Of a stretch of DNA of 64,000 nucleotides, positions 1-6,643 are shown one piece after another; the stretch's first letter is position 1, and each line of letters opens with the position of its first letter. The notes below the pieces were generated by a model, which searched no databases, had not been told where the DNA came from, and saw only the letters and a program-made list of their open reading frames with translations. The DNA lies in the NCBI RefSeq assembly GCF_020164495.1, contig NZ_JAIQYZ010000001.1:1240001-1304000 (forward strand). Direction: 5' to 3'. A program made the position numbers and the translations under genes. The DNA comes from Psychroflexus lacisalsi. Its GTDB lineage: Bacteria > Bacteroidota > Bacteroidia > Flavobacteriales > Flavobacteriaceae.

Positions 1-37
1 AAAACAAAAAATAAAGTCTAATTGTAAAAAAGAAATC

Positions 38-397
38 ATGGAAGTATATCAAGATCCCATATTGAGAGAAGATCGTCAAATGTTGCTTTTTGCTCACCTT
101 TCACAGTTAATCAATCTTTTTACAGGTTTTGGTGGATTCATCGTTCCTTTAGTGATTTGGTTAACTCAAAAAGATAAAATTGAGCACATGGATGAGCAAG
201 GAAAACAAATTCTCAATTTCCAATTAACGATGTTTCTGGCTGCTTTGGTAGCTGTGCCTCTAATGTTGATTTTAGTTGGTTTTGTAATTCTTGCTGGAGT
301 AGCATTACTCACTTTAATTTTTCCAATCATCAATGCTATAAAAGCTAATGATGGAAATCCAACTCATTATCCTCTTAGCATTAAATTCTTCAGTTAA
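38..397 (+). CDS. DUF4870 (Tic20-like) small membrane protein
   Basis: A 119-residue protein of unknown role. It begins with a short polar stretch and carries the DUF4870 hallmarks LLAHLSQL-type start (AHLSQLINLFTGFGG, about residues 19-33), PLVIWLTQKDK, and a second half with two close hydrophobic spans (about 65-100) separated by small loops. It most likely sits in the inner membrane with three or so helices. The next gene converges on it across a hairpin terminator. Only 37 bases precede the start, so any upstream partner is outside the window. The family call rests on motif memory; no function is known for the family. Confidence 0.8.
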   Translation: MEVYQDPILREDRQMLLFAHLSQLINLFTGFGGFIVPLVIWLTQKDKIEHMDEQGKQILNFQLTMFLAALVAVPLMLILVGFVILAGVALLTLIFPIINAIKANDGNPTHYPLSIKFFS

Positions 398-453
398 TTA
401 AATGTCCTCTGACTAATGTTAAGGTGATAAAATTATAGGATTTAGTTTGTTCA

Positions 454-487
454 CAAAAAAACAGCCTCCAATCGGAAGCTGTTTTTG
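454..487. terminator. Bidirectional hairpin terminator
   Basis: An A-run, a stem CAGCCTCC / GGAAGCTG with one mismatch, a four-base loop AATC, and a T-run. Because A- and T-runs flank the stem on both sides it can end transcripts from the DUF4870 gene (plus) and from dnaN (minus), which converge here. Confidence 0.8.
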
Positions 488-509
488 TATTTGATATTAT
501 AGACGTAAC

Positions 510-1631
510 CTATTGATTACCAAGCATCACTGGCATGACCAACATAGTGATGTGTTCTCCATTTTCTAAACCGTCTACTGGTGTAAGAATTCCGGCTCTG
601 TTTGGTAAACTCATTTTGATTTTGATTTCGTCAGAATTTAAGTTGTTCAACATTTCAGTTAAAAACTTCGAGTTGAAACCTATCGTTAAATCATCTCCTT
701 GGTAATCGCAAGTGAGACGTTCTTCAGCTTTATTGGAATAGTCAAGATCTTCTGCAGAAATGTTCAATTCTGCTCCAGCTATTTTCAATCTGATCTGGTG
801 TGTTGTTTTATTCGAGAAAATGGACACACGTCTTACTGAGCTCAAAAATGAAGAGCGATCAATTGTCAAAACGTTTGGATTTTCCTTTGGGATTACAGCC
901 TCATAATTAGGGTATTTCCCATCTACCAAACGACAAGTCAATTCAACATTATCGAAGCTAAATTTAGCATTAGATTCATTAAATTCAATCTGTACATCTT
1001 CTTCACTGCCAAGAAGTACACCTTTCAATAAATTGAGAGGCTTTTTGGGCATAATGAATTCTGCCGGCTTATCAGTTTTGATATCTGTTCTGGAATACTT
1101 TACCAACTTATGCGCATCTGTACCTACAAAAATTAATGCGTCCTCAGTAAATCTGAAAAACACACCATTCATCACCGGTCTTAAATCATCATTACCAGTG
1201 GCGAAAATCGTTTTGTTGATTGCTGTTGCTAATACATCTCCAACTAAAACAGTTTGACTTGCATCTTCAATGCTGACTGGAGTAGGAAAATCCTCAGCGT
1301 TCGCGTAAGCTAATGCATACTTGCCTTGCTCAGAACTTATCTCTATAGTGTGATTGTCTAGCTTATGGAAAGTCAATGGCTGTTCAGGGAATGATTTTAG
1401 AGTGTCAAGAAGCAACCTGGCAGGAACTGCGATTTCTCCTTCATCGCTAGATTCAACATCAAGCTTTGCACTCATAGTCGTTTCCAAGTCTGATGCAGAA
1501 ATCTTAAGTGAGTTATGATTCAATTCGAATAAAAAATTATCCAAAATCGGCATCGTATTATTATTGTTGATAACGCCTCCAAGAGTTTGGAGATTTTTCA
1601 ACATATATGTACTGGAAATTATAAACTTCAT
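510..1631 (-). CDS. dnaN: DNA polymerase III sliding clamp (beta subunit)
   Basis: The ring-shaped processivity clamp that tethers DNA polymerase III and repair enzymes to DNA. The 373-residue length is normal for the family. It starts MKFIISSTYML, and shows the N-terminal clamp pattern with NNNNTMPILDNFLF, the central ATGNDDLRPVMNGVFF strand-turn that is highly conserved, and the C-terminal end VMPVMLGNQ that forms part of the partner-binding pocket. It stands alone on the minus strand with its own promoter match at 1655-1662; the dnaA and gyrB neighbours of other phyla are not present, which is normal in Bacteroidota. Confidence 0.97.
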   Translation of the reverse strand: MKFIISSTYMLKNLQTLGGVINNNNTMPILDNFLFELNHNSLKISASDLETTMSAKLDVESSDEGEIAVPARLLLDTLKSFPEQPLTFHKLDNHTIEISSEQGKYALAYANAEDFPTPVSIEDASQTVLVGDVLATAINKTIFATGNDDLRPVMNGVFFRFTEDALIFVGTDAHKLVKYSRTDIKTDKPAEFIMPKKPLNLLKGVLLGSEEDVQIEFNESNAKFSFDNVELTCRLVDGKYPNYEAVIPKENPNVLTIDRSSFLSSVRRVSIFSNKTTHQIRLKIAGAELNISAEDLDYSNKAEERLTCDYQGDDLTIGFNSKFLTEMLNNLNSDEIKIKMSLPNRAGILTPVDGLENGEHITMLVMPVMLGNQ

Positions 1632-1654
1632 AGTGTAAGAATATTTGATCTATG

Positions 1655-1662
1655 CAAATATA
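1655..1662 (-). promoter_or_regulatory. Bacteroidota -7 promoter box for dnaN
   Basis: TATATTTG on the minus strand, an exact TAnnTTTG match, 24 bases upstream of the dnaN ATG. No clear TTG is present at the -33 position, so strength is uncertain. Confidence 0.6.
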
Positions 1663-1708
1663 TTTTTTTCTGATGAATAATAAGGCATTCTGAAGCTTGT
1701 AAGCTATA

Positions 1709-2098
1709 TTATTGGTTCAATGTATCTTTCACAAGCTCATCTTCAAACTCCCATTGAGATAAACCCCCTTTGAGTTGGTATATTTTTTTAAATCCAGCTT
1801 TTTCTAAAATTTTAGAACATTCTTCAGACCGTCTTCCTGTTCTGCAATAAACTGCTACTGGTTTATTTTTGTCCAAATTTTTAATTTTTTGAATAAACTC
1901 ATTATCATAAACCAAGTTTTGAGCACCTTCTAGATGTCCCTCACGAAAAGCTTCAAGAGATCTTACATCAATCAATTGAACAGAGTCTAAAGTGATAAGC
2001 TCCTTCATCTCTTGAGAAGTTAGAAGTGAAGCGCCACTTTTGCTTTCGCAAGACATTAGCGAACTCAATAAAAAAAATATAACCAAATATCTCATCAT
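1709..2098 (-). CDS. Rhodanese-domain lipoprotein
   Basis: A 129-residue single-domain rhodanese (sulfurtransferase fold). The first 17 residues form a lipoprotein signal with lipobox LMSC (Cys17), so the protein should be anchored in the envelope, facing the periplasm. The rhodanese signature LIDVRSLEAFREGHLEGA is followed by the active-site loop CRTGRR with catalytic Cys85. Its ATG overlaps the TAA of the upstream rhodanese gene by one base (TAATG), so the two are translationally coupled. The pair probably handles sulfane sulfur or thiols on the two sides of the membrane; the substrate is not known. Confidence 0.88.
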   Translation of the reverse strand: MMRYLVIFFLLSSLMSCESKSGASLLTSQEMKELITLDSVQLIDVRSLEAFREGHLEGAQNLVYDNEFIQKIKNLDKNKPVAVYCRTGRRSEECSKILEKAGFKKIYQLKGGLSQWEFEDELVKDTLNQ

Positions 2099-2409
2099 TA
2101 TTTTTTTACTTTACCACTCCAATCAATAATTCCCCCTTCAAGGTTAAACGCATTCTCAATTCCAGTTTTTTCCATAATCTGACAAGCCATTTCACTTCTA
2201 CGCCCAGATCTACAGTAGACATAATAATCTTTATCTTTTTGAAGTTGCTCAATCTCTTCCATGAATGTGGAAGTATCTTGTATATTGATGAGTCTAGCAC
2301 CTTCTATATAGCCTTCATTAAATTCTGCTGGAGTCCTTACATCTATAATTTCAGAGTTTTTAGAAGTCTGTAATCCTTCTACCCATTTTTCTTCATTTAA
2401 ATTTTCCAT
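2098..2409 (-). CDS. Cytoplasmic single-domain rhodanese
   Basis: A 103-residue sulfurtransferase-fold protein without a signal peptide. It shows IIDVRTPAEFNEGYIEGA and the active-site loop CRSGRR with Cys66, and ends GGIIDWSGKVKK. It is first in a two-gene unit with the lipoprotein rhodanese and is transcribed away from the marR-type gene at 2573. The short intergenic stretch (2410-2542) must hold both promoters. The closest -7-like box for this gene is TATTTTTA on the minus strand at 2434-2441, one base off consensus. Confidence 0.88.
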   Translation of the reverse strand: MENLNEEKWVEGLQTSKNSEIIDVRTPAEFNEGYIEGARLINIQDTSTFMEEIEQLQKDKDYYVYCRSGRRSEMACQIMEKTGIENAFNLEGGIIDWSGKVKK

Positions 2410-2523
2410 TGCTTTTATTTGATATTAATGATGTAAAAATACAATAATCCTTACATATAGTGTGATTTCACCTTTAATTCTGAATAAATTATTCGTGGTA
2501 AAATTTAACAAAGTCTTTAATTT

Positions 2524-2550
2524 TTGCAGAGGATTAAGACTATACATTTG
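2524..2550 (+). promoter_or_regulatory. Promoter of the marR-nitroreductase operon
   Basis: TTG at 2524-2526, 16 bases, then TACATTTG at 2543-2550, an exact -7 box. Transcription would start about 2556, some 17 bases before the ATG at 2573. This places every earlier in-frame ATG upstream of the promoter and fixes the start of the regulator. Confidence 0.7.
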
Positions 2551-2566
2551 TATCGACAACAATTGT
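2542..2566. promoter_or_regulatory. Two small palindromes over the marR promoter (putative operators)
   Basis: ATACA-TT-TGTAT (2542-2553) covers the -7 box, and ACAATTGT (2559-2566) lies at the expected transcription start. MarR proteins bind such short inverted repeats and usually repress their own operon, so these are good operator candidates. That is inference from position only. Confidence 0.5.
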
Positions 2567-2572
2567 AAGTAC

Positions 2573-3025
2573 ATGATAATCGAAAAAGAACTTAAAATTT
2601 CTAAACAACTTCCAGAGTGTAAAAGAGCTTTGCTCAATTTACTTTACACCGGGAATTGGATCACAGATGAAATTACATCTAGTTTGAAACCATTCGATAT
2701 CACTACTCAGCAATTTAATGTACTGAGAATCCTGAAGGGTATGAAGGGCAATCCTTGTTCTCTTCAAACTATTCAGGAAAGGATGATAAGCAAAATGAGT
2801 AATACAACTCGACTTGTGGATAAATTGATTAAGAAAGATTTTGTACAGCGTGAACAATGTGAATCCAACAGGAGGAAAGTTGATATAATGATTACTGTAG
2901 AAGGTGAAAAAGCTTTGGAAGTCATAAATGAAGTAGTAGATGAATCTGAATCCATGTTGACAGAAAATTTATCTCAGGATGAATTAAAACAGCTTAATTC
3001 TCTACTAAATAAATTAAGAACATAA
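2573..3025 (+). CDS. MarR-family transcriptional regulator
   Basis: A winged-helix dimeric repressor of 150 residues. The open frame extends upstream to 2462, but the residues before MIIEKELKIS do not fit the family and the promoter lies inside that extension, so I start at 2573. The N-terminal helices (ALLNLLYTGNWI), the winged helix (FNVLRILKGMKGNPCSLQTIQERM then SNTTRLVDKLIKKDFVQRE) and the wing (ESNRRKVDIMITVEGE) are all visible. It is followed after 10 bases by a nitroreductase, suggesting that it senses a phenolic, quinone or electrophilic compound and controls the detoxifying enzyme. Confidence 0.9.
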   Translation: MIIEKELKISKQLPECKRALLNLLYTGNWITDEITSSLKPFDITTQQFNVLRILKGMKGNPCSLQTIQERMISKMSNTTRLVDKLIKKDFVQREQCESNRRKVDIMITVEGEKALEVINEVVDESESMLTENLSQDELKQLNSLLNKLRT

Positions 3026-3035
3026 AATACAAACT

Positions 3036-3668
3036 ATGAATAATTATATTGAAAATTTAAACTGGCGTTACGCTACTAAAAAGTTTAACCCAGAAAAAGA
3101 AGTATCTGATGAGAATCTTGAAATTTTACTAGATTCTATAAGATTATCAGCCTCATCATATGGATTGCAACCTTATGAAGTCATAGTAATTAAAGATCCA
3201 GAAGTAAAAGATAAACTCAAATCTTCAGCTTTTGGTCAGCCACAGATTACAGATTCGTCATATTTATTGGTATTCGCCTACAGAATTGATATAGATCAGG
3301 CATACCTTGACAAATTTATCGAGAATAACAGTAAAACCAGAAACAAGCCAATTAAAGAATTTGATGGTCTCAAAGAGATGATTCAAAATTCAGTGTTGAC
3401 ATTTTCACAAGAGATGAAAGAAGTCTGGGCATCACGTCAAGCATATATTGCTATTGGTAATTTATTATCAGCTGCTGCAGAATTAAAGATAGACACATGT
3501 CCAATGGAGGGTTTCAACCCAGACGAATTTGATGAACTACTTCATCTTGAGTCTAAAAATTTAAAATCTATTGCACTTACTACTATAGGTTATAGAAGTG
3601 AGAACGATGGATTACAAAATGAAAAGAAAGTAAGAAAATCCAAAGAAGAATTATTTACAAGAATCTAA
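3036..3668 (+). CDS. NAD(P)H-dependent nitroreductase-family flavoprotein (NfsB-like)
   Basis: A 210-residue FMN enzyme that reduces quinones, nitro compounds or similar electrophiles with NAD(P)H. The N-terminal RYATKKFNPEKEV supplies the FMN phosphate contacts, ASSYGLQPYEVIVIKD is the conserved SPSS.NSQPW-type segment, and the C-terminal TIGYRSENDG loop closes the flavin site. Size and order fit the NfsB/dihydropteridine reductase group. It lies 10 bases after the MarR gene and 28 bases before the YceI gene, so the three may share a transcript. Confidence 0.9.
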   Translation: MNNYIENLNWRYATKKFNPEKEVSDENLEILLDSIRLSASSYGLQPYEVIVIKDPEVKDKLKSSAFGQPQITDSSYLLVFAYRIDIDQAYLDKFIENNSKTRNKPIKEFDGLKEMIQNSVLTFSQEMKEVWASRQAYIAIGNLLSAAAELKIDTCPMEGFNPDEFDELLHLESKNLKSIALTTIGYRSENDGLQNEKKVRKSKEELFTRI

Positions 3669-3696
3669 TATAAACACTATTTTAAATTTTAAAACT

Positions 3697-4269
3697 ATGA
3701 AAATGAATGTATTAAAAAGCGCTTTAGCGCTAACAGTAATCTTTACCTTAGTAGCATTTACTAGTGCTGTTGAAAAGAAAAAAATTAATGTTGAAGCAAG
3801 CACTATCCAATGGGTAGGTGAAAAACTGACTGGTTCTCACGAAGGAACTATCAATTTGAAAGAAGGATTTTTCTTGATGGAAAATAATGAATTAGTCGGT
3901 GGTGAATTTATTGCAGACATGACCACAATTGATGTAACAGATTTAGAAGGTGATAGCCGTGATAAATTAATGGGACACTTAAGATCTGACGACTTTTTTG
4001 GAGTAGAAAATCACCAATCTGCAAAATTTGTTATTACAACAGTTGCTAAAAAAGGAGATGTATACGGTATTTCAGGAGATTTAACTATTAAGGGTGAAAC
4101 AAATCCAATTGCATTCGACTTAAAAATGAATGGCAATACAGCTACAACAAACATTACAATAGACAGAACTAAATACAATGTAAGATACGGTTCTGGATCA
4201 TTTTTCGATAATTTGGGAGACAAAACTATTTATGATGAATTTGATCTAGCAATCAACTTGAAATTCTAA
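3697..4269 (+). CDS. YceI-family periplasmic lipid-binding protein
   Basis: A 190-residue secreted protein with a signal peptide (about residues 1-24, cleavage after AFTSA). The rest is a YceI lipocalin-like barrel that binds long polyisoprenoid chains: VEASTIQWVGEKLTGSHEGTINLK, then SAKFVITTVAKKGDVYGISGDLTIKGETNPIAF, and the closing DEFDLAINLKF. In flavobacteria YceI genes often follow regulator/reductase pairs like this one; a link to quinone or isoprenoid stress would fit but is inference. The operon ends at a perfect hairpin (4291-4318). Confidence 0.92.
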   Translation: MKMNVLKSALALTVIFTLVAFTSAVEKKKINVEASTIQWVGEKLTGSHEGTINLKEGFFLMENNELVGGEFIADMTTIDVTDLEGDSRDKLMGHLRSDDFFGVENHQSAKFVITTVAKKGDVYGISGDLTIKGETNPIAFDLKMNGNTATTNITIDRTKYNVRYGSGSFFDNLGDKTIYDEFDLAINLKF

Positions 4270-4290
4270 AAATTTGTTTTTGATTGATTG

Positions 4291-4318
4291 AAAAAACCTG
4301 CCGAATGGCAGGTTTTTT
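4291..4318. terminator. Bidirectional terminator between yceI and the capsule operon
   Basis: A perfect hairpin: AAAAAACCTGCC, loop GAAT, GGCAGGTTTTTT. It serves both the plus-strand YceI operon and the minus-strand polysaccharide operon, which converge here. Confidence 0.92.
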
Positions 4319-4371
4319 TATTTTAAAATACTTCGAACTAAATCTTTATAAGGTTCTAGTTTATGTGTTTT

Positions 4372-5355
4372 TTATTCTTTAAAGTAATTCCAGGTTACTT
4401 TTAATCCCTTTTGAACATCAAATTCGGGTTTATAGCCTAACAATTTTCTGGCTTTGTCAATATCCGCTAAAGAATCTTTTACATCGCCTTGCCTAGGAGG
4501 ACCATAACTGGCATCAAGTTCAGTATCAGCAGCATTTTGTAAAGTTGCCCAAAGCTCATTCAAACTAATGCGTTCTCCAAACGCGACATTATAAACTTGA
4601 TTAACAGCTTCCTTATTTGCAAACGCAGCTTTTATGTTGGCTTGAACAGCATTTTCTACAAATGTAAAGTCTCTGGTTTGTTCTCCATCGCCGTTGATAG
4701 TTGGTGGTTCTTTATCTTTTAACGCCTTCATAAATAAAGGAATGACGGCTGCATAAGCTCCCTGTGGACTTTGTTTTGGTCCAAAGACATTGAAATAACG
4801 CAAACCAATAATTTCCATGCCATAGGTTTTGGCAAATACATCAGCATAAAGCTCATTGACATATTTTGTAACTGCGTAAGGGGATAAGGGTTTACCAATA
4901 GTATGCTCAACCTTTGGCAAATTAGGACTATCTCCATAAGTAGAACTTGAGGCGGCATATACAAAACGACTTACAGTTTCAGAATTTTTACTAGCGACAA
5001 GCATGTTAAGAAACCCAGAAACGTTTACTTCGTTACTTTTTATTGGATCGTCAATAGACCTGGGAACAGAACCTAAAGCAGCCTGGTGAAGTACAATATC
5101 CATTCCTTCAACTGCTTTTTCACAATCCCCTAATTTTCGAATATCACCATTAATAAATTCAAAATTGGACTTGGATTCGAATTCAGTTATATTTTCTTTA
5201 TATCCATTTGAAAGATTATCTAATACTCGAACATGCTTCGCTCCAAACTTCAATAAATACTCAACAATATTAGATCCTATAAATCCTGCACCACCAGTGA
5301 TCAAAAAGTTAATATTGCTTATATCTTTATCGTGATAAGCTTTAGAATACATCAT
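4372..5355 (-). CDS. wbpP: UDP-N-acetylglucosamine / uronate C4-epimerase (WbpP/TviC type)
   Basis: A 327-residue short-chain (extended) NAD-dependent epimerase. GGAGFIG is the nucleotide-binding loop, AASSSTYGD holds the catalytic serine/threonine, and YAVTKY gives the Tyr-Lys pair. The block QAALGSVPRSIDDP and the run through NGDGEQTRDF match WbpP and TviC much better than ordinary GalE. These enzymes interconvert UDP-GlcNAc(A) and UDP-GalNAc(A) for capsule and O-antigen synthesis. Its ATG overlaps the TGA of the dehydrogenase gene (ATGA). Being last in the operon, it is followed by the terminator at 4291-4318. Confidence 0.9.
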   Translation of the reverse strand: MMYSKAYHDKDISNINFLITGGAGFIGSNIVEYLLKFGAKHVRVLDNLSNGYKENITEFESKSNFEFINGDIRKLGDCEKAVEGMDIVLHQAALGSVPRSIDDPIKSNEVNVSGFLNMLVASKNSETVSRFVYAASSSTYGDSPNLPKVEHTIGKPLSPYAVTKYVNELYADVFAKTYGMEIIGLRYFNVFGPKQSPQGAYAAVIPLFMKALKDKEPPTINGDGEQTRDFTFVENAVQANIKAAFANKEAVNQVYNVAFGERISLNELWATLQNAADTELDASYGPPRQGDVKDSLADIDKARKLLGYKPEFDVQKGLKVTWNYFKE

Positions 5356-6632
5356 AACCTTCCATCTATTTTATCTGTTGGCAGAAAAGATTTAACATCA
5401 AATACAACTGCTTTTTCATTTTTGAGAGCGGATAAATTGAGCTCTAGAAAATCACTATGAGAAACAGCAAGAATAACACTATCGTAAGTAGAATTCAATT
5501 CATTACACCTTAGTATGTCAATGTCGAACAAAGTTTTTACCTCTTCTTTATTTGCCCAGGGATCACAGACATCGACATGCATGTTGTATGATTTCAGTTC
5601 TTCAATCACATCGATTGCTTTAGTATTTCTAGTGTCCGGACAGTTTTCTTTGAAAGTAATACCGAGCACAAGCGCTTTACCATTTTTAACTTTAGCTTCT
5701 TTATTGAGCATTAGCTTAATAACTTCGTTGGCCACATACTTACCCATGCCATCGTTCATTCGTCTTCCAGACAAAATAATTTCAGGATTGTAACCAACCT
5801 CTAAGGCTTTTTGAGCTAAATAATAAGGATCCACCCCTATGCAATGCCCTCCTACAAGTCCAGGAGTGTATTTAATGAAATTCCACTTGGTTGCAGCAGC
5901 TTCAAGCACATCATTTGTATCAATATCTAGTAATCTAAATATTTTGGAAAGTTCGTTGACAAATGCAATATTGATATCCCTCTGAGAATTTTCTATAACT
6001 TTAGCTGCTTCAGCAACTTTTATGCTGCTGGCCATATGTGTACCTGCTGTAATAACTGAGGCGTATAAGTCGTCAACTTTTTTTGCTATTTCAGGTGTAG
6101 ATCCCGAAGTGACTTTTAGTATTGTAGTAACTGTGTGTAGTTTATCTCCAGGATTAATTCGTTCTGGAGAATATCCTGCAAAGAAATCTTTATTGAAAGT
6201 CTTACCTGAATATTGTTCCAATACAGGCACGCAAACTTCTTCAGTGACACCTGGATAAACTGTAGATTCGTAAATGACTATATCGTTATCCTTTAATAAT
6301 TTGCCTATTGTCTCACTTGCTTTTATCAATGGAGTAAGAACTGGTTGTCTATTTTTATCTGTAGGAGTAGGAACGGTTACTATAAAAATTGTAGCCTCCT
6401 TCATAGCTTCAGCATCTGTCGAGAGCTTCATTGCTGGTGAAGTGTTATCGGTTAAAGCGTCTTTTAAATCTTCATCAGACACTTCAAGCGTGTGATCCTT
6501 ACCACTATTCAACTCGTCGACTCTAGACTGATTGATATCAAAGCCTACAACAGGGTATTTTTTTGAAAATGCAACGGCAAGCGGAAGGCCTACATAACCC
6601 AGGCCAATTATTGCTATTTTAGGATGATTCAT
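5352..6632 (-). CDS. wbpO: UDP-N-acetyl-hexosamine 6-dehydrogenase (WbpO/TviB type)
   Basis: A 426-residue UDP-sugar dehydrogenase that oxidises the 6-hydroxyl of a UDP-HexNAc to a carboxylate with two NAD. IAIIGLGYVGLPLA is the NAD-binding loop, VTVPTP and YESTVYPG the conserved middle motifs, AGYSPERINPGD the substrate-binding part, and GGHCIGVDPYYL carries catalytic Cys264. The pattern is that of the Vi-antigen TviB and WbpO subgroup rather than UDP-glucose dehydrogenase. With the WbpP-like epimerase the likely product is UDP-GalNAcA, an acidic capsule or EPS building block. Whether the substrate is GlcNAc or GalNAc cannot be read from sequence. Confidence 0.9.
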   Translation of the reverse strand: MNHPKIAIIGLGYVGLPLAVAFSKKYPVVGFDINQSRVDELNSGKDHTLEVSDEDLKDALTDNTSPAMKLSTDAEAMKEATIFIVTVPTPTDKNRQPVLTPLIKASETIGKLLKDNDIVIYESTVYPGVTEEVCVPVLEQYSGKTFNKDFFAGYSPERINPGDKLHTVTTILKVTSGSTPEIAKKVDDLYASVITAGTHMASSIKVAEAAKVIENSQRDINIAFVNELSKIFRLLDIDTNDVLEAAATKWNFIKYTPGLVGGHCIGVDPYYLAQKALEVGYNPEIILSGRRMNDGMGKYVANEVIKLMLNKEAKVKNGKALVLGITFKENCPDTRNTKAIDVIEELKSYNMHVDVCDPWANKEEVKTLFDIDILRCNELNSTYDSVILAVSHSDFLELNLSALKNEKAVVFDVKSFLPTDKIDGRL

Positions 6633-6643
6633 GTTGGTTTAAT

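Noticed and set aside
2462-2572. N-terminal extension of the MarR frame
   Set aside because: Does not look like MarR sequence and contains the promoter pair TTG-N16-TACATTTG; the start at 2573 fits both family and promoter.
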